Source of the DNA: a bacterium
GTDB taxonomy: Bacteria > Bacteroidota > Ignavibacteria > Kapaibacteriales > UBA7675
DNA length: 64,000 nucleotides
Assembly: GCA_030430495.1 (NCBI GenBank)
Contig: JAUIKM010000014.1
Coordinates: 62,001 to 126,000 of the forward strand
Direction of reading: 5' to 3'
How positions within the stretch are numbered: the stretch's first letter is position 1; every line of letters begins with the position of its first letter. This document shows, piece after piece, positions 37,201 to 47,654 of the stretch. The position numbers and the translations under genes were made by a program. The notes under the pieces are model-generated. The model saw only the letters and a program-made list of their open reading frames with translations, did not search any database and was not told where the DNA came from.

Positions 37201-38975
37201 AAGACGGGTCGGCGGTCGCCGCCGCCGCGGAACTGGAATGTGAAGAGCTTTTGGCCAGGGCGGAATCGCTGGTCCGCCGGAGTGAAGCGGCGCGGGCCCT
37301 CGGGCTGCTGCTGCCGCGGCGGGATGAGTTTCGTCGCAGGGCCCCGCGCGAAGTGCATATTCGCGGCAGCAAACTCATTGGCGTATGCCTGCAACTGGAC
37401 GGAGATATGGCCGGCGCGTACGCGCAGTATCGCTCCATCCTCGACCTGGAACCAGGGACCGCGCCGCCGTCGCTGACGGCCGACGTACACAACAACCTCG
37501 GCATGCTGCTGGCGCACCTGGGCCGCCACGACGAAGCGTTGTTGCACTACCAGGCGAGCATGCGTCTCGATCCGGCGCCGCCCGGCGACCCCGGGCGGGC
37601 GATGACGCACAACAACATCGGTCTGCTGCTGAGCGACATGGGGCTGCCTCTGGAGGCGCTGCGCCAGTTCAGGGCGAGTCTGGCGATCAAAACAGCCTCC
37701 GGCGATCGGCGCGGCGAAGCCAACACGCTGGACAACATCGGGGCTCTGTTACTTGAAGCGCAGCGATTGCGCCCGGCGGCGCTTTGTTTCAGGCGCGCGC
37801 TGGAACTGCGTCGCGACGTCGGCGACCTTCGCGCGCAGGCGTCAAGCCATTTTCATCTCGGTCTGTTGGCGCGTCGCGGCGGCGACGAACACGGGGCAAT
37901 GGATCACTTTGTACGCGCGCTCCGCACACACGGCGGCGGCGACGCATACGAATATCTGGCGCTGCAGGCCGCGGCCGCCGCGGCCGCCGTCGGAGTTGCG
38001 GGCATAGACCGGGCGGCAAGACTGTTGCACGGCGTGATCCGCCGGGCCGACACATCAGGCGCGCTTACCATTGCAATCGAGAGTCTCGCGGTGCTGGAGC
38101 GCGCGCAGGCGGAGGCGGGCAACTACCGCGCCGCATTGCAGGCTGCCGACCACGGTCGCCGGCGCGAAGAACGACAGGAGAGGCTGTCGCACAACGGCGC
38201 GGCGCGCAAGCGGCATTTCAATGCGGCAATTGCCGAGCAGCGTGCCGCGGCGATGCATTCAAGACAACACCTGCGCGCTTTGCAGCGGCGGGAGCGCAGG
38301 CTGGCGGCGCACAAAAAGCGCCTTGGGTGCGCGCTGGAGCAGCGCGAAACGCTGCTCCGACTGTTCCGGCTGGATTTGAAACAGCCGATTGAAAAGCTGG
38401 GAAATCTGATTGAAGAACTGCGCGGGCTCAACCCGGGGGCCGGGGCGCAGGGGTTGCAGGTGGTGGAAGACATCTGCCGCAGGATTCAGGAACGGATACA
38501 CAGTCTGTTGAGCGAGCGGAGCGCCGCCGAAACGCAAGCGGAGACAAGGGAGGTCGGCCTCGACCTGCTGCTGGATGAAGTCGCCGAACGGGCGGCCGAA
38601 CACTACGGCGTGCATCTGGAGTTGATCGGCCGGCGACGCCAATTCGCGGAACTGGCTCTGTATGGCGGGAATTCACGGGAATTGCGACAGCTGTTTGACG
38701 AGCTGCTGGCGGCGGCGGCGCAGGGCGAAGAACAGAACCTGCGGGTAGCGGTTGCGGACGGCTTTCTGTATGTGATGGGCGGTCCGGAACTGCCGCGGAT
38801 GTCCGCTGGAAACACAAGCGTCGAAATGGCTCAATCCGCCGTGCAAGCGCTTGTGGAGCGCCTGGGCGGACGCGTTGTTCACAGCCGCCGCGCGGGCGGC
38901 GGCGGGACCGCACTGGCGGTGCCGCTCCGAATCGCGGCATCCGGAATGGCGGGGAAAACACGTGCCGAAGACTGA
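37197..38975 (+). CDS. TPR protein with degenerate histidine-kinase core (pseudo-kinase)
   Basis: About 592 residues, starting at the ATGA overlap with the kinase gene. Residues ~20-310 contain recognisable TPRs (HNNLGMLLAHLGRHDEALLH, TLDNIGALLLEAQRLRPAAL). A coiled coil follows (~320-385), then a segment resembling HisKA: LLRLFRLDLKQPIEKLGNL. Leu392 stands where the kinase has its phosphoacceptor His. The last 170 residues resemble a HATPase fold ending in GGGGTALAVPLR, but the Asn of the N box and the DxGxG motif are missing. It should therefore be unable to phosphorylate itself. It probably modulates the neighbouring kinase as a heterodimer partner or scaffold (inference). Confidence 0.75.
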   Translation: MKDGSAVAAAAELECEELLARAESLVRRSEAARALGLLLPRRDEFRRRAPREVHIRGSKLIGVCLQLDGDMAGAYAQYRSILDLEPGTAPPSLTADVHNNLGMLLAHLGRHDEALLHYQASMRLDPAPPGDPGRAMTHNNIGLLLSDMGLPLEALRQFRASLAIKTASGDRRGEANTLDNIGALLLEAQRLRPAALCFRRALELRRDVGDLRAQASSHFHLGLLARRGGDEHGAMDHFVRALRTHGGGDAYEYLALQAAAAAAAVGVAGIDRAARLLHGVIRRADTSGALTIAIESLAVLERAQAEAGNYRAALQAADHGRRREERQERLSHNGAARKRHFNAAIAEQRAAAMHSRQHLRALQRRERRLAAHKKRLGCALEQRETLLRLFRLDLKQPIEKLGNLIEELRGLNPGAGAQGLQVVEDICRRIQERIHSLLSERSAAETQAETREVGLDLLLDEVAERAAEHYGVHLELIGRRRQFAELALYGGNSRELRQLFDELLAAAAQGEEQNLRVAVADGFLYVMGGPELPRMSAGNTSVEMAQSAVQALVERLGGRVVHSRRAGGGGTALAVPLRIAASGMAGKTRAED

Positions 38976-39024
38976 CGTCGCCGGGTCAGATCCGACGCGG
39001 AGCGCGCTTCGGATTTGACGCCGC

Positions 39025-39043
39025 GCCGGACGTAGGGTCCGGC
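39025..39043. terminator. Hairpin between convergent genes
   Basis: GCCGGAC / GTCCGGC around a 5-base loop, in the 96-bp space between the genes ending at 38975 (+) and 39072 (-). A second imperfect stem (GTCAGATCCG / CGGATTTGAC) lies just to its left. No T-run, so termination is only probable. Confidence 0.4.
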
Positions 39044-39071
39044 ACGGCGCTGATCTCTTGCGGAAAAGGCG

Positions 39072-40781
39072 TCAGTGTTTACCGCCGGTTTTGGCCCAGG
39101 TATCGCGCAGCGTAACCGTGCGATTGAAGAGGGGTTTCGCGGCATTCGTGTCCTTGTCGGCGCAGAAATAGCCGATGCGTTCGAACTGGAACAGCTCGCC
39201 CGGCGCAGCCTGCGTCAGCGAGGGTTCCAACAGGGCGGCATCGTTGACGACCACTGACTCGGGATTCAGGTCTTCCTTGAAGTCGCGTCCGCCGCGGCCC
39301 GGAATCGGCTCTGTAAACAGGCGATCATAGAGCAGCACCGTGCCGCGTTCGGCGTGTTGCGCCGAGACCCAGTGGATGGTGCCTTTGACGCGCCGTCCAT
39401 CTTCGGACCAGCCGCCGCGCGTGGCCGGATCGTAGGTGCAGCGCAGTTCCACGACATTGCCGTCGGCGTCTTTGACAACTTCATTGCAGGTAATGTAGTA
39501 GGCGAACTTGAAGCGCACTTCGCGTCCCGGCGCGAGGCGGAAGTACTTTTTGGGCGCGTCTTCCATGAAGTCGTTGCGTTCGATGTACAGCTCACGCGAA
39601 AACGGGACTGTGCGGCTGCCGGCGTTTTCGTCTTCGGGATTGTTGACGGCTTCAAGTTCTTCGACCTGGCCTTCGGGGTAGTTCGTGATCACGACCTTGA
39701 GCGGATCGAGCACGGCCATGCGCCGCTGCGCCACTTTGTTGAGGTCTTCACGCACGGCGTGTTCGAGCATGCCCATGTCGACGGTACTGTTGGCTTTGGC
39801 CACGCCGATGCGCTCGCAGAAGTTGCGAATTGCCGCGGGCGTATATCCGCGGCGGCGCATGCCGGAGATCGTCGGCATGCGCGGGTCGTCCCAGCCGGAC
39901 ACACGGCCGGTTTCAACGAGTTCGCGCAGGCGGCGTTTGCTGAGGACGGTGTAGTTGAGTCCCAGCGGGGCAAATTCGATCTGACGGGGTTTGTGTTCAA
40001 ATCCGATCTGTTCGACAAACCAGTTGTAGAGCGGCCGGTGATCCTCAAACTCCACCGTGCACAAGGAGTGCGTAATCTTTTCGATCGCATCGCTTTGACC
40101 GTGCGTCCAGTCGTAACTGGGGTAGATCTTCCATGTGTCGCCGACGCGGTGGTGATGCACGTGCATGATGCGGTACATCACCGGGTCGCGCATGTTGATG
40201 TTGGGCGACGCCATGTCGATTTTGGCGCGCAGGACGTAAGCGCCGTCGGGGAATTCTCCCGCGCGCATGCGTGCAAACAGGTCGAGGTTTTCTTCCACGC
40301 TGCGGTCGCGATCTGGGCTGTTGCGTCCCGGTTCCGTCAGGGTGCCGCGGTATTCGCGCATTTCAGCCGCGCTGAGACTGTCGACGTAGGCCAGGCCGCG
40401 TTTGATCAGCTCGACGGCCATCTCATACAGTTGTTCAAAGTAATCCGAGGCAAAATACAGTCGATCTTCCCAGTCAAATCCGAGCCAGCGAATGTCTTGC
40501 TGCATCGACTCGACGAATTCAACGCTTTCCCTGGTCGGGTTGGTGTCGTCAAAACGCAGGTTGTACACGCCCTTGTAGTCTTCGGCCAGACCAAAGTTGA
40601 GGCAAACGGATTTGGCATGCCCGATGTGCATGTATCCATTCGGCTCGGGGGGGAAGCGCGTGTGAACTTTACCCTGGTTTTTCCCCTGGCGCAGATCTTC
40701 CTCCACAATCTGGCGAATGAAATTGCTGCCTGGAGCGGCGTCCTTTTCCCTGCCTTTTTCAGGCGCATTTGGCGAAGACAT
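39072..40781 (-). CDS. glnS: Glutaminyl-tRNA synthetase
   Basis: About 569 residues, normal for the family. It attaches glutamine to tRNA-Gln in the cytoplasm. The class I signature HIGH is at 52-55 ([17 protein letters not shown]), and the KMSKS equivalent is in [13 protein letters not shown]. The catalytic core is followed by the two anticodon-binding beta-barrels, ending in [14 protein letters not shown] 40781 is preferred to an in-frame TTG at 40793. Having glnS means direct glutaminylation of tRNA-Gln, as in many Bacteroidota. It is divergent from the transporter-ATPase operon across an 0.85-kb gap. Confidence 0.97.
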   Translation of the reverse strand: MSSPNAPEKGREKDAAPGSNFIRQIVEEDLRQGKNQGKVHTRFPPEPNGYMHIGHAKSVCLNFGLAEDYKGVYNLRFDDTNPTRESVEFVESMQQDIRWLGFDWEDRLYFASDYFEQLYEMAVELIKRGLAYVDSLSAAEMREYRGTLTEPGRNSPDRDRSVEENLDLFARMRAGEFPDGAYVLRAKIDMASPNINMRDPVMYRIMHVHHHRVGDTWKIYPSYDWTHGQSDAIEKITHSLCTVEFEDHRPLYNWFVEQIGFEHKPRQIEFAPLGLNYTVLSKRRLRELVETGRVSGWDDPRMPTISGMRRRGYTPAAIRNFCERIGVAKANSTVDMGMLEHAVREDLNKVAQRRMAVLDPLKVVITNYPEGQVEELEAVNNPEDENAGSRTVPFSRELYIERNDFMEDAPKKYFRLAPGREVRFKFAYYITCNEVVKDADGNVVELRCTYDPATRGGWSEDGRRVKGTIHWVSAQHAERGTVLLYDRLFTEPIPGRGGRDFKEDLNPESVVVNDAALLEPSLTQAAPGELFQFERIGYFCADKDTNAAKPLFNRTVTLRDTWAKTGGKH

Positions 40782-41635
40782 TTTCGGCCTCAAACTATTC
40801 GAATTGAATGACAGGCGCTGCGACTTTGTGCCGCGGCGCGGTACAAATTTGCGATTATTTGTTCAGTTGCGGAAACGGCGGCGGCGATGGCGTCTGTACG
40901 GGGCATTTCCGGTTCGATTGCGGCGAATCGCAGATAAAGGCCGGAATGTATCCGCGCGATTGGATTTGTTTTCCGGTCAACTGAACGATCACCTGCGTTC
41001 TGCCGCCCGTTCAGCGGTGAAAGCAGGACGTTCAGTCTTTTGCGCTTGTGCGGCTGCCGGCATGGGGACATTTTGCTTTTGTCGAACCATCCGGAGGTTT
41101 GGCCGCGCCGCGCCGAAGCGTCCCGCAGAAGGGACGTACCGGACTCAAAAAAACACCGCAAATGTGGGGTAGTGCGTGTGTGGGCAGACGTCCGGAACAT
41201 GAGGGAAACTGGACTGGCGGCGGCGGAAAATAGTTGCCCAGGCAACTATTTTTGAGTTGATTGTTCCCGATGTCATTCTCCGGTACAGTTTTTCCGCTGT
41301 GGGCGGCGTGATTTACCGCCGTCGCGCCGCTTTCCGGCATCTCGCGCTCTTGCCGCGGGCCTGCGGCGGCCGCGAACGCGGCGTCCGCAGACTCATCAAT
41401 CAAAAACAGCCGCTTTTTGGCTGCAAACCCGGCGACGAGCAAAAGGGCCTTTCTCAGCCTGGAGAAAAGCCGACGGCGACCGGGAGGAAGCCGGACTGTC
41501 AAGCCGGCGCTCGACGTGGCCCGGCAGACGGTTCACGCGGTGATGATGCCGCCTGAAGCGATCCGAATTCGCCACGAGCGGCATTTGGCGTATATTCCCG
41601 CCGAATCAGCTCTGGGACCAGACGAAACGGGGACT
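40782..41635. other. 0.85-kb divergent intergenic region
   Basis: Between glnS (-) and the transporter gene (+). Several short frames overlap on both strands without any recognisable product. The one clear structure is the terminator-like palindrome at 41227-41253. An in-frame stretch before the transporter (from 41417) is open but lacks hydrophobic or conserved character. A small RNA ending at the palindrome is possible. Confidence 0.4.
41227..41253 (+). terminator. Perfect AT-ended palindrome, terminator-like
   Basis: AAAATAGTTGCC, then CA, then GGCAACTATTTT with a further T: 12-bp arms with A-rich left and T-rich right flanks. This is the shape of a bidirectional Rho-independent terminator, but no annotated gene ends here on either strand. 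Confidence 0.6.
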
Positions 41636-44600
41636 ATGGCGTCAAGCAGTTCGAAGTTGGGAACCTTCGGCGGGGTGTTTACTCCGTCGATTCTGACGAT
41701 CCTCGGCGTCATCATGTACCTGCGCCTGCCGATGATCGTGGGGACGGCCGGCATTGCCACGACGATCATTATCATCATCGTGGCGCACGTGATTTCGTTC
41801 ACCACCGGCCTGAGCGTGGCGTCGATTGCGACGGATAAAAAAGTACGCGTCGGCGGCAACTACTACATTATCTCGCGCAGCATGGGCCTGCCGATCGGCG
41901 GGACGCTGGGGCTGGCGCTGTTCGTGGGGTTCTCCTGCAGCATCAGCCTGTATCTGGTCGGTTTTTCCGAGAGTTTCCTCGAATATTTCGGCTGGGAAAC
42001 CAGCCTGGACAACATCCGGATCTGCGGGACGATTGCGCTGGCGGCGCTGGCGGTCATCACCTGGATCAGCACCTCGCTGGCGATCAAGGCGCAGTACGTC
42101 ATCATGGCGGCTATCGCCCTTTCGCTGGTGTCGGTCTTTTTCGGCACGCACGAACTTGGCCCGGCGGCGGCGGCGGTGCGGCCCGAATCCGTCCCGGAAT
42201 TCAACAGCAACCTGATGATGCTTTTCGGCATCTTTTTCCCGGCCGTGACGGGGTTTACCACCGGCGTGCAGATGTCGGGCGACCTGCGCGACCCACAGCG
42301 CTCGATTCCCATCGGCACGATTTCCGCGATCGTCTTTGGTCTGGTGGTCTACATCGGCCTGACAATTTTCCTGGGCCTGACGGTCGACGCGGAGCAGCTG
42401 CGCACGAACTCAACGATCTTCAACGAAATTTCGCTCTCCGCGCCGCTGGTGGTGGCGGGAATCTGGGGCGCGACGCTTTCTTCGGCTATCGGCAGTATTC
42501 TGGGCGCGCCTCGCATTCTGCAGGCGACGTCGATGGACGGCATCACGTTTCGCTTTTTCGCCAAGGGTCACGGGCCGGCCAACGAGCCGCGCAATGCGAT
42601 GATCCTGGTTATTGCGATTGCCGAGGCGGGCATTATCTACGGGGATCTGAATGCCATCGCGGGCATCATCTCCATGTTTTTCATCACGACCTACGGTTTC
42701 CTGAATCTCAGCTACGCCATTGAGAGTTTCGGCAGCGCGGACTTCCGACCGACGTTCCGCATTCCTTCCTGGATCGCCTGGCTGGGATTTGCGACCTGTA
42801 TCGCGGTCATGACGCAGTTGAATCCGCTGGCGTCCTTCCTGGCTTTTGCGGTGCTGGCGCTGGTGTTTGTTTACTACAAACGGCGCGAGCTGACGCTGGA
42901 AAGCGGCGACACCTGGGAGGGCGTCTGGTCTTCCGTGGTGCGCTCGGGTCTGTACCGCCTGAGCCGGAGCCGGACGCACCAGCGCAACTGGCGGCCGAAC
43001 GTCATGCTGTTCAGCGGCAATCCGACCACGCGGCCGCACCTGATGCAGTTTGCCGAGCAACTGGTCTACCGCCGCGGTATCCTGACGTCGTTCGAACTGG
43101 TCGAAAACCCGGAGGCGGAGGACCTCTTTCCGCAGCCGCGCGGCCACGAACACGAGGTCGACCCGACCATTCCCGGCAAATTCCTGCGTCGGCTGGAGGC
43201 GCGCAACGTCTACGACGCCATTGAGACGATCACGCGCATCTACGGCTTCTCCGGCATCGAGCCGAACACCGTGATTCTCGGCTGGGCGCGCAACAGTAAA
43301 AATCCGCGGCGTTTTGCCGAGCTGCTGCGCCGCATGCGCGAGCTGGACCAGAACATCCTCGTGATGGACTACGACCAGGAGCGCGGCTTCGGCAAACGCG
43401 AACGCATCGACATCTGGTGGCGCGCCGGCGGTAACAACGTCACGCTCGTGCTGATCCTGCTCAAATTCCTGCAGGCGACGGAGGTGTGGCGCGGCAGCCG
43501 GGCGCGCATCATCGTGGTGGTGGACGACAGCGCCGCGGTTAATCCCGTGCAGAAAATGCTGGACCACGTGCTGGACGAACAGCGCGTGCAGGCGGCCATC
43601 AAAGTCATCAACAACGGCATCGAACGGCGTCCTTTTCACGACCTGCTGCGCGCCGAATCCATGGAAGCCGACTTAACCCTTTTTGGTTTGCCAACGCTCG
43701 ACAAGGACAACGTCACCGATTTTGTCGAACGGACCGACGGCGTTTTGCGGCAAATCGGTACGGTGATTCTGGTCTCGGCGTCTTCGTTCTTCAAGCCGCT
43801 GGCCGGCTCGCTGGGCCCGGATTCAGGTGAGCTGGCTGTGCTGGCGCGGCGCCGGGCGGAAGAAAACATGGACTTTGCGCCGGTGCTGCCGCTGCAGAGC
43901 GGCCCGGCGACCATCCTGGAAAACGTGCACGCCGCCGCCGGCGACGCGCTGCAGGAGTTTGTCGCCTCCGCCGTTGTCGGCATCGAGCAGGCATTTCTGA
44001 GTCTGAGCGCCGAGGCGCAGGAGCTGGTGGAAAACGTGGATGAGTCGCGCCGCAAAGCCGGCGACGACCAGAGCGAGCGCCGGCGTCGTGAAGCCGCCAT
44101 CCGCGCGCGCAGCACCCTGCTCTTCCAGAGCCGCCGCCTGGTGGATCGTTTTGTGGATGAGCGCATCGACGCCATGCGCCGCCGCCTGGAGCTGGGGCTG
44201 GACGGCCTGCTGAAAGGCGTGGACGCCGCGGCGGTGCACGCTCCGGCCACCAGCGCCATCCGCTTTGACCGCGCCGAGCTGCAACCGGCGCCCGGCGACG
44301 GCGCGGGGCTGGCTTTCCTGAAGTATCGCGCGCGGCTGCGTGCGCGCCTCAGCCGCGGTGAGCCGAGCATCGTGATGAATATCGGCGCGCTCGTGCGCCA
44401 CGAGCTGCACGTGCACTTCCCCGAATTGCTCTACAAGCGCCTGGAAAGTTTCGGCGTGGCGGCGTATAAAACGGCGTCCGAACTGAGGCAGGTGCTGGGC
44501 ATGGCGCACGACCGCCTGGACCGCGCGATCGACGGCGGCGCGGAGGCGGACGAACAGGGCGGCGGCGATCCGGCGCAGCATTTTGACCAGTTGCGCGAGG

Positions 44601-46777
44601 GCATCCATGCCGCCTGCAATCAGCTGCGCAAGGGGCTGCAGGCCGACCTGCGCCGGCTGGTGGAAACCATCACCGGCGACATCCTGGCCGTCGACGGCAA
44701 CCGACGCATTCGACGGCGGCTGCGCCGCCGCGCCGAGGCGCGTGAACGCATCGGCAGTGTGGCCGAGCGCTGGTCCCGCAACGAGGCGCTGACGTTCAGC
44801 TACGCGACGCTGAGCTTGCGGCTGACGGCCTTGCACAGCCGCCTGGGCGCGGTTATCGACAAGTTTGAAGCCGAAATCGAGCGCAATGTGCGCGAGCTGC
44901 TGCTCGACAAACTGGTTGAACTCGAGCGTCGCCTTCAGGCTATGGCCGGCGGCGCGGAGGACGTCAACCTGATGCCGATCATGCCCGCCTATCGCACCGG
45001 TCTTGGCAGCGAGTCCTGGTACGGCGCGGTGGTGGAACAACTGCGCAGCGACGTCAAAAGCGCGCTGGCGGAACTGCCGGAGCAAAGCACCGTCATCTCC
45101 GATCAGGGATATTCCGACCTGGCCGAACACCCCTTTACAGAAGTGGAAACGGTGGACCTGCCGCTGCGCCGCCTGCTGGAGATGCAGGTCGAGAGCCGTC
45201 TGATCGGTCCCGTGCAGGACAACAGCGGCGAGCTGCCGATGCGACTGGAGCGTTCCACCGCCGTCGCGCGCGACGTCGTGCGCTCCTTCAACCCGCCGGT
45301 CGTCGAGCCCGAAATCGCCGTCGCGCTGCAGGAAGTGGGCGTCAACGACCCCGAGACGCCGGTGGAGCTGGCGCGCCGCAACATTGAGCGCATCGAAGGC
45401 GAACTGCGCAAGATCCGCACGGCACTGGAAGAACTGCGCAACGACATCGCAGCGCGCCGCGCCGCGCTGATGGAAAATCTGACGCCCTACATGGTCATGC
45501 GCACCGCCGAGCGCCTCGGCGCTGGCTGGCGCGGCGTCGACGGGCGTTCGCGCCTCGAAATTGGCGTGGGGTCCAAAACGCGTCTGCTGCGCCGCCGCCT
45601 GTCGGACTGGCTCGTCGGGCTGATGTATCGCCGCAGCGAAGGCGTGCTGCTGGCGCGTCGTTTTCAGCGCCTGGAAACGGACGAGTCGTTTGGAATTGAA
45701 CATCTGATCAGCTTCGTCGAGCAGGTAACGCCCGACGCCGAACTGATCAGGACGCTGCCGTCCTACTACCGCCAGCAATTTCTGGGCCGCCAGATGGCGG
45801 TGCGCGAACTCTGGGTGGGCCGCACGGCCGAACTGCAGCAGGCCGAGCGCGCGGTTAAACGCCACCGCCGCGGCATCGACGGCGCGCTGCTCATTCTGGG
45901 CGAGGCGGCCTGCGGCAAGAGCGACCTTTCGCGCAGCGTGGCGGCGCGTCACTTCGTGCGCGGATCGGTCTTTAATCTCTACGCGCCGGACGACATGGCC
46001 GGTCAGCGCGCGGACGTGGACCGCGCCTTCGCCGCCGGGCTGGACGGTCGCGGTGACTGTGAAGACATGCTGCGCACGCTGCCGCGTCAGTCGGCCATCA
46101 TCATTCACGACCTCGAGCGCTGGTGGGAGCGCCGACCGGGCGGGGAAGAAGCGCTGCAGCGCCTGCTGGCCCTGATCGCCGAATTCGGTTCGCGCCACTT
46201 TTTTATCGTCAATGCGGACACGACGGCCTTCCGTTTTATCAACGCCATCGTGCCGATGGACCGCATTTATCTGGGCGTGATAGAATGTGAGCCGATGCGC
46301 GCGCTCGACCTGCAGCAGGCCATTCTGCTGCGTCACCGCTCGACGGGCATGATGTTTGAGATTGAGGGCAAAACCGAAGACAAACTGAGCAGCCTGACGC
46401 TGGCGCGCTTTTTCAACAGGATTTTCGACTACTCGGGCGGCAACATCGGCGTGGCGCTGCGCACCTGGGTGGGCCTGATTCAGCGCATCGATGCGGACAG
46501 AATCGTGCTGCGCGCCCCGCGCAAGCCGAACCTCGGCGCGCTGGAGGCGCTGCGCCCCGAGTGGCTGGTGCTGCTGATGAACATTACAATTCACAAGCGC
46601 CTCCGGCCGGAGCAGCTGGCGCGCATTTTCGGCACGCCGCTCGCGCGGATTGAAGAGGACCTGAATGTCCTGCGGCACAGCGGTTTGTTGACCGAAAACG
46701 ACCAAAACCTGCTTGAGGTGGCTCCGGATATTCAGCCCTGGCTGCGCCAGTCCCTGCACGACATGGAGGTGATATGA
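41636..46777 (+). CDS. Cation-chloride cotransporter homologue fused to a P-loop ATPase
   Basis: About 1713 residues from ATG 41636 (MASSSSKLGTFGGVFTPSIL). Residues ~10-430 form an APC/SLC12-type transporter of about 12 helices (TILGVIMYLRLPMIVGTAGI; FFPAVTGFTTGVQMSGDLRD). Next comes the SLC12-specific C-terminal domain (NWRPNVMLFSGNPTTRPHL), which sets it apart from amino-acid permeases. A long Arg/Glu-rich helical region (~700-1370) leads to a P-loop NTPase: Walker A GEAACGKS at 1422-1429, Walker B-like AIIIHDLERWWE, and a C-terminal winged-helix-like segment. Known bacterial SLC12 relatives end after the first C-terminal domain. It overlaps the MscS-like gene by ATGA. Likely an inner-membrane ion transporter gated or regulated by its own ATPase, for osmotic or ionic balance; substrate inferred from family only. 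Confidence 0.85.
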   Translation: MASSSSKLGTFGGVFTPSILTILGVIMYLRLPMIVGTAGIATTIIIIIVAHVISFTTGLSVASIATDKKVRVGGNYYIISRSMGLPIGGTLGLALFVGFSCSISLYLVGFSESFLEYFGWETSLDNIRICGTIALAALAVITWISTSLAIKAQYVIMAAIALSLVSVFFGTHELGPAAAAVRPESVPEFNSNLMMLFGIFFPAVTGFTTGVQMSGDLRDPQRSIPIGTISAIVFGLVVYIGLTIFLGLTVDAEQLRTNSTIFNEISLSAPLVVAGIWGATLSSAIGSILGAPRILQATSMDGITFRFFAKGHGPANEPRNAMILVIAIAEAGIIYGDLNAIAGIISMFFITTYGFLNLSYAIESFGSADFRPTFRIPSWIAWLGFATCIAVMTQLNPLASFLAFAVLALVFVYYKRRELTLESGDTWEGVWSSVVRSGLYRLSRSRTHQRNWRPNVMLFSGNPTTRPHLMQFAEQLVYRRGILTSFELVENPEAEDLFPQPRGHEHEVDPTIPGKFLRRLEARNVYDAIETITRIYGFSGIEPNTVILGWARNSKNPRRFAELLRRMRELDQNILVMDYDQERGFGKRERIDIWWRAGGNNVTLVLILLKFLQATEVWRGSRARIIVVVDDSAAVNPVQKMLDHVLDEQRVQAAIKVINNGIERRPFHDLLRAESMEADLTLFGLPTLDKDNVTDFVERTDGVLRQIGTVILVSASSFFKPLAGSLGPDSGELAVLARRRAEENMDFAPVLPLQSGPATILENVHAAAGDALQEFVASAVVGIEQAFLSLSAEAQELVENVDESRRKAGDDQSERRRREAAIRARSTLLFQSRRLVDRFVDERIDAMRRRLELGLDGLLKGVDAAAVHAPATSAIRFDRAELQPAPGDGAGLAFLKYRARLRARLSRGEPSIVMNIGALVRHELHVHFPELLYKRLESFGVAAYKTASELRQVLGMAHDRLDRAIDGGAEADEQGGGDPAQHFDQLREGIHAACNQLRKGLQADLRRLVETITGDILAVDGNRRIRRRLRRRAEARERIGSVAERWSRNEALTFSYATLSLRLTALHSRLGAVIDKFEAEIERNVRELLLDKLVELERRLQAMAGGAEDVNLMPIMPAYRTGLGSESWYGAVVEQLRSDVKSALAELPEQSTVISDQGYSDLAEHPFTEVETVDLPLRRLLEMQVESRLIGPVQDNSGELPMRLERSTAVARDVVRSFNPPVVEPEIAVALQEVGVNDPETPVELARRNIERIEGELRKIRTALEELRNDIAARRAALMENLTPYMVMRTAERLGAGWRGVDGRSRLEIGVGSKTRLLRRRLSDWLVGLMYRRSEGVLLARRFQRLETDESFGIEHLISFVEQVTPDAELIRTLPSYYRQQFLGRQMAVRELWVGRTAELQQAERAVKRHRRGIDGALLILGEAACGKSDLSRSVAARHFVRGSVFNLYAPDDMAGQRADVDRAFAAGLDGRGDCEDMLRTLPRQSAIIIHDLERWWERRPGGEEALQRLLALIAEFGSRHFFIVNADTTAFRFINAIVPMDRIYLGVIECEPMRALDLQQAILLRHRSTGMMFEIEGKTEDKLSSLTLARFFNRIFDYSGGNIGVALRTWVGLIQRIDADRIVLRAPRKPNLGALEALRPEWLVLLMNITIHKRLRPEQLARIFGTPLARIEEDLNVLRHSGLLTENDQNLLEVAPDIQPWLRQSLHDMEVI

Positions 46778-47577
46778 ACGGCGAGGGCATTTTTGATCTG
46801 GCGGACATCGCCTTTGACGTGCACACGCTGGACCTGCTGCGCGTCCTGGCGGTCGGCGGACTGGCCGTCGTGCTGCTCTGGTTGCTGCGGCGCGGCCTGT
46901 GGGTGCTGCTGAAGCGGCGCGCGCATCGCGACATTTTACAGCGCAGTTTTCCGATTGCGGCGACGCTGTTCTGGACGCTGTTTGCGCTCTGGAGTTTTGA
47001 CCAGGTTTTTGTGCACGATTCCATGCGCATCCTGGCCACCATTTCGCTGCTGGTCGTGCTTACCGCGGGTTTTGCCTGGTACGGTGCGCGCGACTACATG
47101 GCGGGCATCGTGCTCAAATCGCAGTCCAGTTACGAAGTCGGCCGCACGATCAGCGTCGGTGATCAGCGCGGCGCCATCCGGCGCCGCGGTACGCTGGCGA
47201 TCGAACTGGAGAGCGCCGACGGACGCCGCTGGCGCATGCCCTGGAGCAAGCTCAGCTCTACCGTGCACGCACGCGAAAATCCGGCGGCGATGGTGCATCG
47301 GCACTCCTTCCGCGTCGCCCTTGCGGCCAATGAGGACGAGGCGGCGTTGCAGCAAACCCTCGGCGGCATTCTGCGCCAGATGCCCTGGACCGTGCTGCGC
47401 CAGGAGCCGCGCATTGAGCTGGAGTCCGAAACGCCCGACAGCTTTGTTTTTCTCGTCACGGTATTTATCATTGAATCGTCATACGGCGCCGGCGTCGAAC
47501 GCGCATTGCGCCGCGTCCTAAAAAGCGAAAACCTGCTGAACGAGCTTAACGCCGGCCGCAGCGATTCGGCCGATTAA
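46774..47577 (+). CDS. MscS-like membrane protein
   Basis: 267 residues, starting inside the stop of the transporter gene (ATGA). There are three hydrophobic helices: LLRVLAVGGLAVVLLWLLR, SFPIAATLFWTLFALWSF, and ILATISLLVVLTAGFAWYGA. They are followed by DYMAGIVLKSQSSYEVGRTI and a short beta domain with RRWRMPWSKL. This is the order of MscS channels (pore helix, then beta domain with the VGD-x-I turn as SVGDQRG), but the pore helix lacks the usual Gly/Ala pattern seen in the next gene. It may be a non-conducting subunit or a regulator. Coupled translation to the transporter points to a shared osmotic role. Confidence 0.7.
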   Translation: MNGEGIFDLADIAFDVHTLDLLRVLAVGGLAVVLLWLLRRGLWVLLKRRAHRDILQRSFPIAATLFWTLFALWSFDQVFVHDSMRILATISLLVVLTAGFAWYGARDYMAGIVLKSQSSYEVGRTISVGDQRGAIRRRGTLAIELESADGRRWRMPWSKLSSTVHARENPAAMVHRHSFRVALAANEDEAALQQTLGGILRQMPWTVLRQEPRIELESETPDSFVFLVTVFIIESSYGAGVERALRRVLKSENLLNELNAGRSDSAD

Positions 47578-47654
47578 ACCGATAGAATTGCCTGTTTCGC
47601 GCAGCGAAACAACACCAAATACTGTTGTGATTTTCTCCGGAGGAACGGAATTAC

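Noticed and set aside
41048-41233. A 61-residue frame ending at the palindrome in the glnS gap
   Set aside because: No family resemblance or ribosome-binding site; ending at the hairpin is probably coincidence.
43823-46759. A 978-residue minus-strand open frame
   Set aside because: It is antisense to the transporter-ATPase gene, which has clear domains. High GC creates long antisense frames, and the product is a Val/Gln/Arg-rich string with no domain.
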